Assembly (NCBI RefSeq): GCF_002105285.1 | Contig: NZ_MUHR01000005.1 | Span: 248,001-312,000 of the forward strand | Origin: Planktotalea arctica | GTDB taxonomy: Bacteria > Pseudomonadota > Alphaproteobacteria > Rhodobacterales > Rhodobacteraceae | Reading direction: 5' to 3' | Length of the DNA stretch: 64,000 bases | Part shown: positions 26,719-35,510 of the stretch, one piece after another | Numbering within the stretch: position 1 is the stretch's first letter | Layout of the letters: each line of letters opens with the position of its first letter | Program-made: the position numbers and the translations under genes | The notes under the pieces: generated by a model | What the model saw: only the letters and a program-made list of their open reading frames with translations | What the model was told of the DNA's origin: nothing | The model's database searches: none

Positions 26719-29700
26719 TGAGTGCCCCCCTAAGCGTGATCCTGATTGGTTCTGAAAGCCTGACAATCGAAGCGGGCCGCCAAATGCGCGCGCGCGGTTA
26801 CAATCTGCACGCGGTCGTCACCCATAGCGCGGATGTGCGTAAATGGGTGGCGGGCGAAGGGCTGGATGTGCTGGGATTCGGCACCGGGCTCGCGGCGCGT
26901 TTGGGCGATCCGGTCGACTGGATATTCTCGGTCGCGAACCTTGAATTGCTCTCTGCGGATCTGCTGGCGCTGGGTCGTAAGGGCGCGGTGAATTTCCATG
27001 ATGGCCCGCTGCCGCGCTATGCGGGTTTGAACGCGCCGGTCTGGGCCTTGCTCAATGGCGAGGTTCAGCACGGCATCACATGGCATATGATCGAGGGCGG
27101 CGTGGATGAGGGCCGCATCATAGCGCAGGAAATGTTCGATATTCGCGCCTCCGACACGGCCTTCACGCTTAACACCCGCTGTTTCGAGGCGGGGGTGCAA
27201 AGTTTTGCGCGCGTGCTGGACGCGGTCGAAAACGGTGCCTCTCATGCTCAAGTGCAAAACCTCGGCGAGCGCAGCTATTTCGCATTGGCCGAACGCCCCG
27301 ATGGCTATGGTTTTGTCGATCACACCCATCCGCGCGATGACGCCTTGCGCCTTGTGCGCGCGCTGGATCACGGTCCCTATTGGAACCCGCTGTGCACCGC
27401 GAAGCTGCGCATTGGCAGCGCGATCTTGCACCTTGGCGGGGCGGAGATCGACGGCGCGCAGGGCCGTGCAGGCGAAGTTCTCGCGCTCGGAGATCAAAGC
27501 CTGATCCTCGGCTTTCCCGATGGCGCGCTGCGCTTTACGGGCGTTTCGGGCGATCTGGCAAGCGTGTCTGTCGGCGATCTGGCTGCGCTTCAAACCCCCA
27601 CTGATGCGATCCATGCGCAAATGGCGAAAGCGGCAAAGGCGGATATATTCTGGCGCAGGCGCTTTGACTACTTCACGCCTTGCAGCTTGCCCTTGGCACA
27701 GCAAACGGGCCTGCAAGGCTGGCAAAACCTGCGCGTTGACACCGACCATATAGCGCATTTGCCAAGGGCGCTTTTGATACTGGCCGAGCAGATGACAGGC
27801 GGGCCTTGCGATATTGCATTGGGCATTGCGCGCGATACGCCGTTGATCTGCGCATGGGTTCCCCTGCGCGATGTGACGCAAATCGACGCCAAGCGCGAAA
27901 AGGGCGGTTTCGCTGTTGATCTGCTGATCCGCGATACGGCCCTGAGTGCGATCAAGGCGCCGCCGCTTGGCCTTGCGGATACGCCGATCAAGGCGAGCGC
28001 TGCAACGCTCTGTGGCAGTGATTTGCACTTTGATGCGGCCCGCCTTAGCCCAGAGGCGGCTGCGCTCATCGTCGCGCGCCTTGCTCATATCGCGTCGCAC
28101 CTCAGCCATGGCGCCGTGCCGCGCGACATCCCCGCAGTACCGCCAAGCGAAGCGGAGTTGCTCGCGTCTTGGAACGCGACCGAAATACCGTTCGATCAGA
28201 CTTGCCTGCCGCAAATGATCGAAGCGCAGGTGCGCAAAACGCCCGATCAAATCGCGCTGGTGGTCGAGGATCAATCCCTCACCTATGCAGAACTGAACAC
28301 GCGCGCCAATAAGGCGGCGCATGTGCTGCGCGAGATGGGGGTTAAAGCCGATACGGTGGTGGGGCTGTATACGTCCCGATCGCTTGACATGCTCATCGGT
28401 GCGCTGGCTATCATGAAGGCGGGGGGGGCTTACGTGCCGCTTGATCCCGCCTATCCCGAACATCGCCTGATGGGCTATCTTGAGGACAGCGGCGTCGCAG
28501 TCATCGTCGCTCAAAGCGCGATATCTTCCTTCCTGCCTGCGCACAATGCCGAGGTTTTGGAGTTGGACCGTGATCCACGTATTGCGAAGGCCAGCGCCGA
28601 AAACCCAAGCCCACTTGCAGGGCCGGAAAACCTCGCCTATCTGATCTTCACTTCCGGCTCCACGGGTCGCCCCAAGGGGGTGATGGTCGAGCACCGCAAC
28701 CTGAGCAATTTTTTCACGGGCATGGATCAACGCCTTGCCCATGATCCAGCGGGGACTTGGCTTGCCGTCACCTCGCTCAATTTTGATATTTCCGTGCTTG
28801 AGTTGTTCTACACACTCGCGCGCGGCTTCAAACTGGTCGTGACCTCGGATGAAGGCCGCGCAGTGCTGTCCAATGGTCCCGTCCTCAGCTCGGACGCTGA
28901 GATGGATTTTTCGATCTATTACTGGGGCAACGACGATGGCGCAGGGGAAAAGAAATACGAACTTTTGCTTGAGGGTGCGAAATTCGCGGACGCGCATGGC
29001 TTTTGTGCAGTCTGGACGCCCGAGCGGCATTTTCATGCCTTTGGCGGCCCTTATCCCAATCCCTCCGTCACGGGTGCAGCCGTCGCAGCGGTGACGAAAA
29101 ACATCGGTGTGCGCTCGGGCTCCTGTGTCGCACCGCTGCACCATCCTGCGCGCATCGCAGAGGAATGGGCGGTCATCGATAATCTCACGAACGGGCGCGC
29201 AGGACTTGCCATGGCCTCTGGCTGGCAGCCCGATGATTTCGTGCTGCGCCCTGAAAATACGCCCCCCGACAACAAGCCCGCGATGATGGACACGATCGAG
29301 AAAGTGCGCAAACTCTGGCGCGGCGAGGCGGTTGAATTCCCCAAGGTTGACGGATCGATGCACGCGGTCATTACCCAGCCGCGCCCTGTGAGCCGCGAAT
29401 TGCCCGTTTGGGTGACCACCGCTGGCAATCCTGAAACGTGGAAAGAGGCGGGGCGCATCGGTGCGAATGTTCTCACGCATCTGCTGGGTCAAAGCATCGA
29501 CGAGGTCGCAGGCAAGATCACGCTTTATCACGAGGCGCTGCGCGAAGCGGGCTTTGATCCGCGCGATTTCAAAGTCACGCTGATGCTGCACACCTACATT
29601 GCTGAAACCCGCGAAATTGCCCGCGAAGTCGCGCGCGAACCGATGAAGGATTATCTGCGCTCTGCTGCGGGCCTCATCAAGCAATACGCCTGGGCTTTCC

Positions 29701-31205
29701 CCGCATTCAAACGACCTGAGGGCGTGGATAATGCGTTCCAGCTTGATCTTGGTTCGCTGGAAGAGGAGGAATTGGAGGGCATTCTTGATTTCGCCTTCCT
29801 GCGCTATTTCGAGGATTCTGGCCTGTTCGGCACGGTGCAGGATTGCGCCGCCAAGGTCGATGCGCTGAAACGCATTGGCGTGAACGAGGTCGCCTGCCTG
29901 ATCGATTACGGCATCGGAACAGCGCAGGTTCTGGAAGGGCTGCGGCCCTTGGCAGAGGTGGTGCGCCGCTCCAATGCTGTGCAGAAGATGGCGGAGGATG
30001 ATTTCTCCATCGCGGCGCAACTGGTGCGCCACAAAGTCAGCCATCTGCAATGCACGCCTTCGATGGCGCGGATGATCTGCATGAACGATGAAGCGCGCGG
30101 TGCGCTTGCCGGCCTGTCGCATATCATGGTGGGCGGGGAGGCATTGCCGGGCGCTTTGGTGTCTGAATTGAAGGCTGCCAGCGGCGCTGACATCACCAAT
30201 ATGTACGGGCCGACCGAAACTACGATCTGGTCGTCAACGCGGGCCGCGACGCAGCAGGGCACAGTTCCCCTTGGCCAACCTATTGCAAACACGAAGTTTT
30301 ATGTGCTCGACGTCGCTGGCGCGCTTTGCCCGATCGGCGCTGCGGGCGAGCTGTGCATCGGCGGCGCAGGCGTGACGCGCGGCTATTGGCAGCGCGATGA
30401 TCTGACGGCAGAGCGATTTGTGAGCAACCCTGATGGGGACCGCATGTACCGCACGGGCGATCTGGTGCGCTATACCGCATCGGGTGAATTGGAATTCCTT
30501 GGCCGCGTCGATAACCAGATCAAACTGCGCGGCTACCGCATTGAACTTGGCGAGATCGAGAGTGCTTTGGAAGCGCAAGCCGGTGTCACCCAAGCTGTCG
30601 TGATCGCGCGCGAAGATACACCCGGGGACGTGCGTTTGGTGGGCTATGTCACCGGTCAAGCGCTCGCGCCCGAAGGTATGCGCGCAGCGATGAAAGCCAA
30701 GCTGCCGCAGCATATGGTGCCCTCCGTGATCGAGCCGATCGAACACTTTCCCCTGACCCCGAACAAGAAGGTGGACCGTGCTGCTTTGCCTTCTCCGAAA
30801 CCTGTGAAAAAGCATGAAATTGTGGCGACTATGGCCGCGTCCAGTGCGTTTGGCCCTGATGTCACCGTGCAGATTTCTGCAATTTGGAGTGGAATTCTTG
30901 GCGTGCAAGGCATCGCGCCGAGCGATAATTTCTTCGACATCGGCGGACATTCCTTGTTGGCGGTGCAGGCGCATCGCGAAATTCGTGACAAGTTGGGTGC
31001 GCAAATTTCGATTACGGATATCTTCCGCTTCCCCGTCCTATCCGCTTTGGTGGAGTGCGTCACTGCAAGTGGCGGGCAGGCGGCCAATATTGCAAGCACA
31101 CCGCTGGCCGCCACGGGAACCGATGGGCCAAGCGTACGTGCAGAAGGACGCGTGGCTGCGATGGCGAAGCGGCGCGCGATGCGCGCGGCGCGTTTGCGCA
31201 AATGA
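26718..31205 (+). CDS. NRPS: formyltransferase - adenylation with inserted luciferase-like monooxygenase - thiolation
   Basis: 1495 residues from the ATG overlapping the upstream stop. Residues 5-280 form a formyltransferase: NFHDGPLPRYAG supplies N92 and H94, and GGVDEG the Asp near 130, the expected catalytic triad. About 310-470 looks like a shortened condensation domain without HHxxxDG. The adenylation domain starts near 480 (LLASWNATEIPF; TSGSTGRPKG near 645; FDISVLELF near 690). It is interrupted at about 729-1070 by a bacterial luciferase-like FMN monooxygenase of the MupA/Atu3671 type (DFSIYYWGNDDG, WTPERHFHAFGG, GLAMASGWQPDDF), then resumes (NMYGPTETTIW near 1161; YRTGDLVR; GRVDNQIKLRG). 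A thiolation domain ends it (DIGGHSLLA, Ser near 1411). It should load an amino acid that can be formylated and oxidised. The amino acid is not readable by eye. Confidence 0.9.
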   Translation: MSAPLSVILIGSESLTIEAGRQMRARGYNLHAVVTHSADVRKWVAGEGLDVLGFGTGLAARLGDPVDWIFSVANLELLSADLLALGRKGAVNFHDGPLPRYAGLNAPVWALLNGEVQHGITWHMIEGGVDEGRIIAQEMFDIRASDTAFTLNTRCFEAGVQSFARVLDAVENGASHAQVQNLGERSYFALAERPDGYGFVDHTHPRDDALRLVRALDHGPYWNPLCTAKLRIGSAILHLGGAEIDGAQGRAGEVLALGDQSLILGFPDGALRFTGVSGDLASVSVGDLAALQTPTDAIHAQMAKAAKADIFWRRRFDYFTPCSLPLAQQTGLQGWQNLRVDTDHIAHLPRALLILAEQMTGGPCDIALGIARDTPLICAWVPLRDVTQIDAKREKGGFAVDLLIRDTALSAIKAPPLGLADTPIKASAATLCGSDLHFDAARLSPEAAALIVARLAHIASHLSHGAVPRDIPAVPPSEAELLASWNATEIPFDQTCLPQMIEAQVRKTPDQIALVVEDQSLTYAELNTRANKAAHVLREMGVKADTVVGLYTSRSLDMLIGALAIMKAGGAYVPLDPAYPEHRLMGYLEDSGVAVIVAQSAISSFLPAHNAEVLELDRDPRIAKASAENPSPLAGPENLAYLIFTSGSTGRPKGVMVEHRNLSNFFTGMDQRLAHDPAGTWLAVTSLNFDISVLELFYTLARGFKLVVTSDEGRAVLSNGPVLSSDAEMDFSIYYWGNDDGAGEKKYELLLEGAKFADAHGFCAVWTPERHFHAFGGPYPNPSVTGAAVAAVTKNIGVRSGSCVAPLHHPARIAEEWAVIDNLTNGRAGLAMASGWQPDDFVLRPENTPPDNKPAMMDTIEKVRKLWRGEAVEFPKVDGSMHAVITQPRPVSRELPVWVTTAGNPETWKEAGRIGANVLTHLLGQSIDEVAGKITLYHEALREAGFDPRDFKVTLMLHTYIAETREIAREVAREPMKDYLRSAAGLIKQYAWAFPAFKRPEGVDNAFQLDLGSLEEEELEGILDFAFLRYFEDSGLFGTVQDCAAKVDALKRIGVNEVACLIDYGIGTAQVLEGLRPLAEVVRRSNAVQKMAEDDFSIAAQLVRHKVSHLQCTPSMARMICMNDEARGALAGLSHIMVGGEALPGALVSELKAASGADITNMYGPTETTIWSSTRAATQQGTVPLGQPIANTKFYVLDVAGALCPIGAAGELCIGGAGVTRGYWQRDDLTAERFVSNPDGDRMYRTGDLVRYTASGELEFLGRVDNQIKLRGYRIELGEIESALEAQAGVTQAVVIAREDTPGDVRLVGYVTGQALAPEGMRAAMKAKLPQHMVPSVIEPIEHFPLTPNKKVDRAALPSPKPVKKHEIVATMAASSAFGPDVTVQISAIWSGILGVQGIAPSDNFFDIGGHSLLAVQAHREIRDKLGAQISITDIFRFPVLSALVECVTASGGQAANIASTPLAATGTDGPSVRAEGRVAAMAKRRAMRAARLRK

Positions 31206-31831
31206 GTTTGTCGATGGAACTTGAAGGTTTTTTGCCTGCTGGCGTGCAATTTACCCTGCGCGATCCGAGGCGAAATTATCCGCTGATCGGTGCAGAGCAG
31301 CAGGCCGTTGCTCGTGCGGTCACCAAACGCAAAAATGAATTCAGCGCGGGTCGTGACGGCGCGCGCGCCAGCCTTGCCGCCCTAGGCGTTGCGCTTTGTG
31401 AAATCCCTGTCGGTGTGCGCCGCGCGCCGGTCTGGCCGGACGGTATTTGCGGTTCGATCACCCATAGCGCTCACCTTTGCATTGCGCTCGCTGCGCGTAA
31501 AATTGAAATCGCGTCCATCGGGATTGACGCCGAGCCCGACGCTCCGTTGAAGCCTGAACTGCGCAGCGCCATCTTGCACGAGAGTGAGTTGCATGTGAGC
31601 GGCGCGGAGGCGATCGCGCTGTTCAGTATGAAAGAGGCCCTGTTCAAAGCGCTGTTTCCCATTAGCGGTGAGATGATGGGGTTTCATGATGCCAAAAGTG
31701 ATGGTGCCAGCACGTTGACGCTCACGCGTGATATCGGGGTGTTCAAAGCTGGGGAAGGGTTCAAAGTATCGACGCTGCACAGCGAAAACCACGTTATTTC
31801 GTTCTGCGCACTACCGGGAGACAATGAATGA
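31202..31831 (+). CDS. 4'-phosphopantetheinyl transferase (EntD/Sfp type)
   Basis: 209 residues from an ATG that overlaps the peptide synthetase stop. Motifs of the EntD-like branch are present: WPDGICGSITHSAHLCIAL (His contacting CoA), IGIDAEPDAPL (metal-binding Asp-x-Glu) and FSMKEALFKALFP (the KEA helix). It attaches phosphopantetheine to carrier domains, so it very probably activates the ACP and thiolation domains of its two neighbours. Overlap at both ends (ATGA with the next gene as well) places it in the same transcript. Confidence 0.93.
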   Translation: MSLSMELEGFLPAGVQFTLRDPRRNYPLIGAEQQAVARAVTKRKNEFSAGRDGARASLAALGVALCEIPVGVRRAPVWPDGICGSITHSAHLCIALAARKIEIASIGIDAEPDAPLKPELRSAILHESELHVSGAEAIALFSMKEALFKALFPISGEMMGFHDAKSDGASTLTLTRDIGVFKAGEGFKVSTLHSENHVISFCALPGDNE

Positions 31832-32826
31832 TTAGGCGCATTTTTGCAAAAATTCAACGTGGCCTGCGCAAGCGCCGCTTTCTTGGGTCGAGCGCGCTTT
31901 TGCTCCTGCTATCGGCCTGCGGTCTGGTGCGCTGCACGCCCGATCCTATGCCGCGCGCGGCGTTCGATGCGCTCTACGAGGTGCCGCTGAATGCACCGGA
32001 AAACGGTCTGCGGGTCTTTCATCTGGGGCATTCTCTGGTCAATCGCAACATGCCCGACATGATCCGCCAAATGGCGGAACAACGCGGGATTACCCATGTC
32101 TACGAGAGCCAGATCGGATGGGGCACGCCGCTCAAATCCCATTGGGAGCCGAGCGAAGAGATTTTCGGCTTTGAAAAAGAGAACGCCCATCCGCGTTATC
32201 GCGATGTGACGCAGGCGCTGCGGAGTGACGATTACGACGCTTTCATCATGACCGAAATGGTCGAAATCCGCGATGCGATTAAACACTTTGATAGCGCCGA
32301 ATATGCGCATAAATTTGCCAGCCTTGCCCGCGAGGGTCGCAGCGATGTGCGTGTTTACCTTTATGAAACATGGCATAATGTCGATGATCCCGAGGGCTGG
32401 CGCACGCGTCTCGAGCAGGATCGTACGCGTTATTGGGAGGACGGAATTTTGCGTCTTGCCCTAGCTTATGACACGCCGCCCCTGCCGATTTACGTGATTC
32501 CCGTGGGGCAGGTTCTGGCCGAGGTCGCGCGCCGGATCGAGGCGGGAACGCTTGAGGGGTTAAGCACCGCCGAGGCGCTCTTTGCCAAGAACGAGGACGG
32601 CACGCTGGATACGATCCATGTGGATCATCTGGGGAACTATATCGCTGCGCTGACTCACTATGCGGTGCTGTATCATCAAAGCCCTGTCGGCTTGGGATAT
32701 AGTGTTAATTTATACGATGAAAATGACCTGTTTTCAGTGCTTTCACCACTTTTGGCCCAACAGTTGCAACAAATCGTATGGGATGTTGTTCGCCTTGATC
32801 CGATGACTGGGGTGATGCAAAAATAG
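31828..32826 (+). CDS. SGNH-like lipoprotein
   Basis: A 332-residue protein beginning with a basic stretch and a hydrophobic helix ending LLLLLSACGLVRC, a lipobox with Cys near residue 31. The mature part resembles the N-terminal domain of the 994-residue protein at 12625: HLGHSLVNRNMP aligns with its GNSLIHH, VYLYETWH with VYLFEGWP, IYVIPVGQVLAEV with its ITLIPVSRVLSSV, and HVDHLGNYIAAL with the late D..H element. The usual GDS is GHS here. I infer a periplasmic membrane-anchored esterase or acyl-handling enzyme for the cluster product; activity is unproven. GGGAGACA before the ATG is a good binding site. It is the last gene of the coupled run. Confidence 0.72.
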   Translation: MIRRIFAKIQRGLRKRRFLGSSALLLLLSACGLVRCTPDPMPRAAFDALYEVPLNAPENGLRVFHLGHSLVNRNMPDMIRQMAEQRGITHVYESQIGWGTPLKSHWEPSEEIFGFEKENAHPRYRDVTQALRSDDYDAFIMTEMVEIRDAIKHFDSAEYAHKFASLAREGRSDVRVYLYETWHNVDDPEGWRTRLEQDRTRYWEDGILRLALAYDTPPLPIYVIPVGQVLAEVARRIEAGTLEGLSTAEALFAKNEDGTLDTIHVDHLGNYIAALTHYAVLYHQSPVGLGYSVNLYDENDLFSVLSPLLAQQLQQIVWDVVRLDPMTGVMQK

Positions 32827-33103
32827 GGAAACAGTTCGGGTGGATTGTTTCTGTGAAAATGGGACAAAATCTTGGTAATTTTTGCCTTTTTGATATACCT
32901 TTGACGGAGACGTATCGGCTGCCACCGATTCCGTGGGGGACTTTGCTGGCAGACCTATTCATAGGTTTGCCGCATAGGCGGGGCAATTGCCTCGTGTGCG
33001 ATGACGTCAGATCGGCAGCGAGTTTTGATGGACCGGGGGCTATTGATTGGCTCTTGCTTGGAATGAATAGTCATGGCCGCGTGTTTGGCTAAGGAGAGTT
33101 GCT

Positions 33104-34423
33104 TTGGATCAGATCAGAACCGTCGGCGAGTTTTTCGGTGTGCTCAAGCGCCGCTTCTTCTTGATGGCGCTCATTATCGGATTGGGAACTTTGGCTGCGA
33201 TTTATTACGCACTCAACCAACCTAGCCTCTATGAGACACATGCGGCTCTGCAGATCGAAAGTGCGTCGGTGTCCAGTCAATCCTCTGGCGTGGCTGCAGG
33301 CAACAACGGCGCGGCGCATCGCCTGACTTTGATCGAACAACGCCTCATGGCGCGCGAAAGTTTGGTGCGCGTTGTCGAAAAGCTGCAACTGTTCGGGGAC
33401 GGACCTTTGATGCCACTGAACGAGAAAGTCGACGCGCTGCGTTCGAGCGTTCAGATCGTGCAGATCAAGGACGGCGCACAGGCTTGGCAACCCAACATCA
33501 CCCCATCTGGCATGCTGATCACGGTTACCTTTGGTGATCCGGTTATGGCGGCGAACATCGCAAATGAATTCCTCGGCGCGGTGCTTGAGCAGAACCGAAA
33601 GCGCAAGGAAGAGCGCACGCAGGGCGCGCTTGCTTTCTTCACCAGTGAAGAGCAGCGCATCGGTGCAGACATCTTGAAGGTCGAGGAAGAAATAGCAATC
33701 TTCAAAAGCGCAAACTCCGATGCTTTGCCAAATGGAATTGCTTCGCAGCGTGACCAATTGGGAACCCTGCGCGAGACAGAGCTGGAGATAGATCGTGAGA
33801 TTATCTCAGCATCCAGCAATACATCGCGCCAGCGTCAATCCGTTGTCGACCTGCAGATCGCGCGCCTGGAAGAACAGAAAGCGCTGATTTCCCAGCGAAT
33901 TAATCGAATCGAAGCGGTGATCGCCGCCGCGCCAGAAGTAGAGCGGGAGCTGGGTTCGCTGAACCGCCGACTACGCCAGTTGCAAGATCAGTACAGCGTC
34001 ATCACCACGGGCCGCGCCGAAGCGGAGATGGGCCAGTTGCTTGAAACGGCTGATCAATCAGAGCGTTTCGTTGTTTTGGAAACGGCGCTTGTGCCTGAAT
34101 ATCCGGTCTCGCCGAGCCGCAAGAAAATTGCCATACTTGGCCTCATCGGCAGTGGCTTTCTCGCTTGCCTCGTGGCGCTTGGCCTTGAAATGATGAACCC
34201 CGCCATTCGCACTAGCGCGCAACTCGAGCGTCAACTCGGCATGCAGCCGGTTGTGTCGATCCCCTACGTGAAAACCACCTGGGAGCAGCGCCGCCGAAAA
34301 CTGGTTTGGATTACTGGATTGCTTGCACTGATCCTATCGGCTGCATTGCTGCTGCGCAGCTACGCGGCAAAAGGGTTGGGTGGAATGCTTAGTGGGCTCT
34401 TCAATCGCGAAGCAAAACCCTAG
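33104..34423 (+). CDS. Wzz/GumC-like polysaccharide chain-length (co-polymerase) protein
   Basis: 439 residues from a TTG start preceded by AAGGAG. An N-terminal membrane helix (about 20-40) is followed by a periplasmic Wzz domain (YETHAALQIES), long coiled-coil stretches (about 150-315) and two C-terminal membrane helices (about 345-365 and 400-420). PCP proteins of this type set polymer length with Wzy and couple to the outer-membrane channel. It has no kinase domain, which is supplied by the convergent gene at 34485-35372, so this is a split system. 277 bases without a clear gene precede it. Confidence 0.88.
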   Translation: MDQIRTVGEFFGVLKRRFFLMALIIGLGTLAAIYYALNQPSLYETHAALQIESASVSSQSSGVAAGNNGAAHRLTLIEQRLMARESLVRVVEKLQLFGDGPLMPLNEKVDALRSSVQIVQIKDGAQAWQPNITPSGMLITVTFGDPVMAANIANEFLGAVLEQNRKRKEERTQGALAFFTSEEQRIGADILKVEEEIAIFKSANSDALPNGIASQRDQLGTLRETELEIDREIISASSNTSRQRQSVVDLQIARLEEQKALISQRINRIEAVIAAAPEVERELGSLNRRLRQLQDQYSVITTGRAEAEMGQLLETADQSERFVVLETALVPEYPVSPSRKKIAILGLIGSGFLACLVALGLEMMNPAIRTSAQLERQLGMQPVVSIPYVKTTWEQRRRKLVWITGLLALILSAALLLRSYAAKGLGGMLSGLFNREAKP

Positions 34424-34429
34424 ACAGAA

Positions 34430-34461
34430 AAATGGTGCGCCTTGCATCGGGCGCGCCATTT
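34430..34461. terminator. Bidirectional terminator between the Wzz-like and kinase genes
   Basis: A 12-bp stem (34430-34441 with 34450-34461, one G-T wobble) encloses an 8-base loop. It lies between two convergent genes, 6 bases after the Wzz-like stop and 23 bases beyond the kinase stop. Flanking A and T runs are short (GAAAAAT on the left, ATTTGT on the right), so it could act in both directions. Confidence 0.75.
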
Positions 34462-34484
34462 GTAACGAGACAGTCTTCGGGTAA

Positions 34485-35372
34485 TTAGTAGCTGTAGTGA
34501 CTGATCGACAGGCCTTCGGCCTTGTTTAGAATGACACCTAACAGTGGTTTGTCATCGCCAAAACGTCGCTTGAGTTCGCGAATTTCATTTGCCTTCGTCG
34601 TTCCGCCGCCAACAACCAGCAAAACGCCGTCATAGTGTTCGCGAAAGGCCATGACGTCATCGTGGTACAGCGCGGGGGGCATGTCGTAGATCACAACATC
34701 CGGTTCTAGTTCCGCTTCCATCTGTGCAATTGCATCGGAGGTCGCCGAAGATCCAAGCATTTCAGAGGCATAGGGTTCACGCGTGCTATTGAGCCCAAAC
34801 GCAACGTTGGACCCGATCTTGAGCATATTCTGTCCCATACGTTTGAAGTGCCCCGCAACAGGCACGTTCCCACGCAGGAAATCTCCCATATCTCCCGGTT
34901 GATCGACGCCCAAAAGCGGCGCGACCGACGGATTGCGTAAATCGAGGTCCATGAGAACCGTGCGCAGGCGTTCCTGTCGTGACAGGCTGATGGCGAGATT
35001 GGTCGAGATAAAGGTCTTTCCGCAGTCCTTTGTTGGTGAGGTGATAACGACCCGGCGCCACCCTTTTTCGGCAAGGCCTTGAACCAAGCGTGTGCGCAGC
35101 ACATCGAAGGCAACATGCGCAGGATTATGGCGGCTTGCACTTATAATACGGTTCTGCTCCAGATGGGCTTCGTTCACTGGAATACTGGACAAGCGATCCC
35201 ACGTATCCGGTGCCATCTCTTGCGGAGCTTGGGATGTCATCGGCTTGATAAGGCGGCGACGCATTTCGGCCGCTTCGGTTTCGGACAATCGCATGCCGCC
35301 GCTGGAAAACCTGCGACGGGTTCCAGTGTTCTGCGTTTCTAAATCCACACGTCTGGAATTTTCGTTGCTCAT
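34485..35372 (-). CDS. CpsD/ExoP-like bacterial tyrosine kinase (polysaccharide biosynthesis)
   Basis: 295 residues from the ATG at 35372 (MSNENSRRVDLE), preceded by AAGGCAGG; an upstream in-frame extension is unlikely. The ATPase part begins near residue 105: VVITSPTKDCGKTFISTN is a variant Walker A, VLMDLDLRNP the Walker A' motif and VVIYDMPPAL the Walker B region. The C terminus ends with two tyrosines (HYSY), a short version of the tyrosine-rich tail that is autophosphorylated in BY-kinases. It would act with the Wzz-like protein encoded convergently. It is 138 bases downstream of the oxidoreductase-epimerase fusion gene. Confidence 0.87.
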   Translation of the reverse strand: MSNENSRRVDLETQNTGTRRRFSSGGMRLSETEAAEMRRRLIKPMTSQAPQEMAPDTWDRLSSIPVNEAHLEQNRIISASRHNPAHVAFDVLRTRLVQGLAEKGWRRVVITSPTKDCGKTFISTNLAISLSRQERLRTVLMDLDLRNPSVAPLLGVDQPGDMGDFLRGNVPVAGHFKRMGQNMLKIGSNVAFGLNSTREPYASEMLGSSATSDAIAQMEAELEPDVVIYDMPPALYHDDVMAFREHYDGVLLVVGGGTTKANEIRELKRRFGDDKPLLGVILNKAEGLSISHYSY

Positions 35373-35510
35373 AACCTGCCTTCGTCCTTTTTTGCGCGCA
35401 TCGGAAACGATACGCGCATTTGCCCTACCATAGTCTAAAAAATCAGGCGAAATCATGTCACCGCAAGGGGCAGAGCGTGAAACCTTGCGCAATTTCTTGT
35501 GAGTGTTGGC

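Noticed and set aside
26730-30122. 1130-codon open frame on the minus strand
   Set aside because: It lies entirely antisense to the NRPS gene, has no ribosome binding site or recognisable domain, and its length is explained by high-GC codon use on the other strand.
19304-31831. Siderophore cluster as the role of the PKS-NRPS pair
   Set aside because: Atu3671-type modules occur in siderophore loci, but no receptor, exporter, hydroxamate or catechol gene is present here, whereas polysaccharide genes surround the pair. Not excluded, only less likely.
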